Assembly (NCBI GenBank): GCA_016219985.1
Contig: JACRJO010000039.1
Coordinates: 27,061 to 91,060 of the forward strand
Direction of reading: 5' to 3'
Length of the DNA stretch: 64,000 bases
DNA from: Sphingobacteriales bacterium
GTDB taxonomy: Bacteria > Bacteroidota > Bacteroidia > Chitinophagales > Chitinophagaceae
Part shown: positions 63,873 through 64,000 of the stretch, in pieces
How positions within the stretch are numbered: position 1 is the first letter of the stretch
Layout: each line of letters begins with the position of its first letter
The notes under the pieces: model-generated
What the model was told of the DNA's origin: nothing
The model's input: the letters and a program-made list of their open reading frames with translations, nothing else
Database searches by the model: none
Translations under genes and position numbers: made by a program

Positions 63873-64000
63873 GCTGCGAGTTGTGAGCTGCGAGTTGCGA
63901 GAGCTGTCGGCCGTGGATCATGGACCGTGGTCTGTCGACTGTGGACCGTGGACTAACCCGAAGCCAACATTCCGGACGCCCGACTACTAACTACTAGCTG
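63863..64000. repeat. Microsatellite cluster at the right edge
   Basis: GAGCTGYGAG words at 63863-63902, then GTGGACCGTGG-type words at 63909-63954 and CGACTACTAACTACTA at the end. No gene. Confidence 0.75.

Overview
The window looks like chromosome from a Bacteroidota bacterium, most likely family Chitinophagaceae. Pointers are type IX secretion (T9SS) parts and cargo (a PorQ homologue and two large proteins with C-terminal sorting domains), many outer-membrane beta-barrels and lipoproteins, DUF6266, DUF5675, DUF5683 and DUF2911 proteins, few Shine-Dalgarno sites, and TAnnTTTG -7 promoter boxes. The family assignment is inference from gene content; no rRNA or tRNA gene was seen.

Layout. 1-2057: the N-terminal 685 codons of a large surface protein, cut by the window edge. 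2058-3552: a hairpin- and repeat-rich non-coding stretch. 3553-5236: DUF6266, a DUF5675 peptidase-like protein, two holin-like peptides and a terminator. 5451-7915: a small helix-turn-helix-like protein, a membrane protein and a NarL-type two-component pair. 8260-11607: an AT-rich accessory patch with a SIR2-like protein and a lipoprotein gene enclosed by two 102-bp inverted repeats that differ at one base. 11669-19885: a LuxE-like protein, a UbiA-like protein, an M42 peptidase, and an envelope operon (51-residue peptide, methyltransferase, sulfatase-fold protein, PIG-L deacetylase) facing porQ. 19892-23648: lon and a beta-barrel gene, enclosed by more copies of the 102-bp repeat. 24914-30073: a phosphoesterase, then parA, a frameshifted S23-type gene, parB, a DUF5683 gene and dapB. 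30081-33718: a TPR histidine kinase and a response regulator separated by a five-unit array of about 120 bp. 36877-44640: a full tryptophan operon on the minus strand (trpE, G, D, C, F, a second F, B, A) behind a leader peptide with three consecutive Trp codons and a terminator. 44712-63872: an acetyltransferase, an S9 peptidase, a GH2 glycosidase, a YefM/YoeB pair, a cytochrome b plus decaheme cytochrome pair, a secreted metzincin, a PfkB kinase, a glycine-rich secreted protein and a second acetyltransferase.

The most notable signals are the Trp-codon leader and attenuator of the trp operon, the duplicated trpF, the 102-bp repeat family that encloses genes as inverted pairs, a 21-bp palindrome nested inside other repeats, word-like microsatellites that hold the stop codons of six genes, a lone SIR2 candidate defence protein, and the DUF6266/DUF5675/holin-like cassette.
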